A stretch of DNA of 7,881 nt from Rhodospirillaceae bacterium (lineage in GTDB: Bacteria; Pseudomonadota; Alphaproteobacteria; Rhodospirillales; Magnetovibrionaceae): assembly GCA_002401565.1 (NCBI GenBank), contig NVTL01000063.1, positions 7,483-15,363 on the forward strand, written 5' to 3'. Positions 6,034-7,881 of the stretch are shown here, one piece after another; within the stretch, counting starts at the first letter, position 1; every line of letters starts with the position of its first letter. A program made the position numbers and the translations under genes. The notes beneath the pieces were generated by a model. That model saw only the letters and a program-made list of their open reading frames with translations. It ran no database searches and was not told the DNA's origin.

Positions 6034-6774
6034 ATGTCACGTTTTGTTTTGTTCATTTTGATGATATTGATGGCCGCTCCGGCCTTAGCGGTGGATAGTA
6101 TTCGCGTATTTGCGGCGGCTTCAACCCAGCCTGTTTTTCAGGATTTAACGACTAAACTCAAAGACTTAGGCATAAATCTTATTGCGGTGCACGCGGGCAG
6201 TGCGATTTTGGCCCGACAAATTGAACATGGTGCAGGCGCCGATGTCTTCATCACGGCCAATGTAAAATGGATGGATTATTTAAACGATCTGAACCTGATC
6301 CAACAAGGCACCCGCCGGGATGTTGCCCGCAATCGATTGGCGCTGATCAGCACGCAGGTTTTAGACTTAAAAGCCGCATTGCCGCACCTTAAAGACGTTT
6401 TGAACGGTGAACGCCTTGCCCTTGCGGACCCGGACTTTGTCCCCGCTGGACTGTACGCCAAACAAGCCTTAATGCATTCGGGCCAATGGGAAGGCCTTCA
6501 AAACCAACTGGCCCCCGCCAAGGACGTGACCGGGGCCTTAATGTTGGTGGTGCGCAGAGCCACCCCGTTGGGCATCGTTTATGCGTCAGACGTTGGACGA
6601 TCCGACCAAATTAAAAGCTTTACGTTATGGCCCGAAACCAGTCACAGCCCGATTGTTTATCAAGCCGCCGCCATCAAAGGCGCTAAATCCCCTGCCCTGA
6701 ATGCTTTTTTAGCTGTATTATCAGGGCCCCAAGGCCGCGCGGCCTTTTTAAAGGCTGGATTTTACCATGACTGA
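6034..6774 (+). CDS. modA: Periplasmic molybdate-binding protein
   Basis: Captures molybdate (and usually tungstate) in the periplasm for the ModBC transporter, feeding molybdenum cofactor synthesis. The 246-residue precursor has a short signal peptide with hydrophobic core 4-14 and cleavage after PALA (19). The mature part begins with VFAAAS (25-30) and has GSAILARQIEHGAGADVFITAN (split: GSAILARQIE at 55-64, GADVFITAN at 68-76), ADPDFVPAG (131-139) and PLGIVYASD (178-186), the segments that carry the oxyanion ligands; likely ones are Ser30, Ser56, Ala138 and Tyr183. ATG 6034 is chosen because it starts the signal peptide directly and TTGGA stands seven bases before it; a TTG at 6022 would add four residues. 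First gene of modABC, with an eight-base overlap into modB. No Mo-responsive ModE palindrome and no Moco riboswitch is seen upstream. Confidence 0.93.
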   Translation: MSRFVLFILMILMAAPALAVDSIRVFAAASTQPVFQDLTTKLKDLGINLIAVHAGSAILARQIEHGAGADVFITANVKWMDYLNDLNLIQQGTRRDVARNRLALISTQVLDLKAALPHLKDVLNGERLALADPDFVPAGLYAKQALMHSGQWEGLQNQLAPAKDVTGALMLVVRRATPLGIVYASDVGRSDQIKSFTLWPETSHSPIVYQAAAIKGAKSPALNAFLAVLSGPQGRAAFLKAGFYHD

Positions 6775-7477
6775 TTTTCTTTCGCCTCAAGAATGGGCAG
6801 CGTTGAGCCTCAGTTTAAAAGTATCCCTATGGGCGACGGTGGCCAGCTTGCCGTTTGCCTTGTTGGCTGCGTGGGTGTTGGCGCGCACACGGTTTGTGGG
6901 TCACGGGTTGCTCAACAGCATCATCCACCTGCCCTTGGTTCTGCCGCCCGTTGTGGTTGGCTATGGATTGTTGGTGGTGTTTGGCCGCAATGGTGTTGTG
7001 GGCAGCTGGCTGTATGAGGTTTTGGGCGTGACCATTGCGTTTACGTGGAAAGGGGCCGCCATCGCCGCCGCCGTTATGGCCTTTCCGTTGATGGTGCGGG
7101 CCATGAGATTGAGTTTAGAATCCGTCGACCAAAATTTAGAAGCCACGGCAAAGACCTTGGGCGCATCACCGTTGCGCGTGTTTCGGACCATCACCCTGCC
7201 GTTAATGTTGCCGGGCATTGTTACGGGCTGTGTTTTGGCGTTTGCCAGGGCCTTGGGCGAATTTGGCGCGACCATTACCTTTGTATCAAACATTCCCGGC
7301 GAAACCCGCACTTTGCCCTTGGCGTTGTACACCCTGACCCAATCACCGGGTGGGGAAAGCAGTATGCTGCGGTTGGCGGCGCTGGCCGTTGTGGTCGCCT
7401 TGATCGCCTTGATGGCGTCCGAGCTTTTGGCGCGACGTCTGCAAAATCAAATCAAGGGGGCGGACGCACATGACTGA
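6767..7477 (+). CDS. modB: Molybdate ABC transporter, membrane permease
   Basis: Inner-membrane channel subunit for molybdate import, 236 residues, normal for ModB. About five or six membrane segments are visible (around 15-40, 49-72, 86-112, 146-162 and 200-222). The cytoplasmic EAA loop that docks to the ATPase is at 125-149 (EATAKTLGASPLRVFR, then TLPLMLPG). Other family marks are PLVLPPVVVGYGLL (56-69), GEFGAT (164-169) and TRTLPLALY (180-188). The gene overlaps modA and modC by the same octamer ATGACTGA, which supports coupled translation and a fixed subunit ratio. It ends with the charged tail RRLQNQIKGADAHD. Confidence 0.95.
   Translation: MTDFLSPQEWAALSLSLKVSLWATVASLPFALLAAWVLARTRFVGHGLLNSIIHLPLVLPPVVVGYGLLVVFGRNGVVGSWLYEVLGVTIAFTWKGAAIAAAVMAFPLMVRAMRLSLESVDQNLEATAKTLGASPLRVFRTITLPLMLPGIVTGCVLAFARALGEFGATITFVSNIPGETRTLPLALYTLTQSPGGESSMLRLAALAVVVALIALMASELLARRLQNQIKGADAHD
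7454..7460 (+). promoter_or_regulatory. Ribosome binding site of modC within modB
   Basis: AAGGGGG ends nine bases before ATG 7470 and lies in the last codons of modB. It fixes the modC start. Because it is strong, modC may be initiated by itself as well as by coupling to modB. Confidence 0.65.
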
Positions 7478-7881
7478 TGCCTTTTTACATTTAGAGGTCC
7501 GCCTGAAACATGGGCGTTTTAAGGTCGACGCCAAACTTGACGCCGGACCGGGCGTGACGGCTTTGTTTGGACGGTCTGGAAGTGGCAAAAGCACGCTTGT
7601 CCATATATTAGCAGGCTTGATTAATCCTGATGAAGGCGTGATCCGCGTGGACGGCAAGACCTTGTTCGACAGCAGCCAAAACATCAACGTCGCCCCCCAA
7701 GACCGCCATGTGGGTTGCGTGTTTCAAGACGCTCGATTATTTCCGCATCTCAGCGTTGCCAAAAACTTAAAGTATGGGCTGAACCGCCTGCCCATAGATC
7801 AACAGGCTGACACCTTTGCTCAGGTGGTTGACGTGTTGGGTCTGGACCATTTATTGACCCGCCGCCCGGCCCGCTTATCCG
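7470..7881 (+). CDS. modC: Molybdate ABC transporter, ATP-binding protein, N-terminal part (3' end outside window)
   Basis: ATPase that drives molybdate uptake through ModB at the cytoplasmic face. The frame is open to the last base; 137 codons are present of a usual 350 or so. Seen: Walker A GRSGSGKST (34-42), INPDEGVIRVDGKTLFDS (51-68), the phrase typical of ModC in which the A-domain strand pair is followed by PQDRHVGCVFQDARLFPHLSV (Q-loop Gln86, with LFPHLSV at 90-96), and the beginning of the ABC signature (the last codons read RLS). The CxxFxQDxRLFPHL-type stretch and the gene order make ModC much more likely than another anion-transport ATPase. The regulatory C-terminal (MOP-like) domain expected in ModC lies beyond the window. 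The start overlaps the modB stop by eight bases. Confidence 0.94.
   Translation, partial: MTDAFLHLEVRLKHGRFKVDAKLDAGPGVTALFGRSGSGKSTLVHILAGLINPDEGVIRVDGKTLFDSSQNINVAPQDRHVGCVFQDARLFPHLSVAKNLKYGLNRLPIDQQADTFAQVVDVLGLDHLLTRRPARLS

Overview
The window looks like a piece of alphaproteobacterial chromosome, most likely Rhodospirillales-like. This rests on the style of the CysK, SseA, MetC and ModABC proteins and on a G+C content that looks near one half; it is inference, since no database search was possible. Ten genes are readable and coding is almost continuous. The longest non-coding stretch is 170 bases (5864-6033). I see no mobile element, CRISPR array, tRNA, rRNA or prophage gene.

Region 1 (1-2574, + strand) is a sulfur amino-acid operon: the 3' part of cysK (cysteine synthase), then sseA (3-mercaptopyruvate sulfurtransferase), then metC (cystathionine beta-lyase). 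The gaps are 4 and 20 bases. The three enzymes make cysteine, move sulfur from its transamination product, and convert cystathionine to homocysteine.

Region 2 (2564-5506) is a zinc-uptake locus with two divergent arms. znuC-znuB (ATPase, permease) lie on the - strand. znuA (periplasmic zinc-binding protein) and hisI (phosphoribosyl-AMP cyclohydrolase, a zinc enzyme) lie on the + strand. Only 21 bases separate the znuC and znuA start codons. hisI overlaps znuA by ATGA, so a histidine-pathway enzyme is apparently translated together with the zinc-binding protein. ZnuC ends in a His/Asp/Cys-rich tail, while ZnuA lacks the His-rich loop often found in that family.

Region 3 (5495-6033) is a small single-domain PilZ protein on the - strand, with a plausible promoter and an FNR/CRP-type palindrome upstream of it.

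Region 4 (6034-7881, + strand) is the molybdate ABC transporter operon modA-modB-modC; modC is cut by the window end just before its ABC signature motif.

The layout is very compact. All three adjacent transporter-gene junctions are 8-base start/stop overlaps, and both tail-to-tail gene pairs (metC/znuB and hisI/pilZ) overlap by 11-12 bases, leaving no room for a terminator between them. I found no clearly new system. The most interesting points are the znuA-hisI coupling, the placement of metal-binding residues in the Znu transporter, and the putative FNR-like control site at the pilZ-modA intergenic region.
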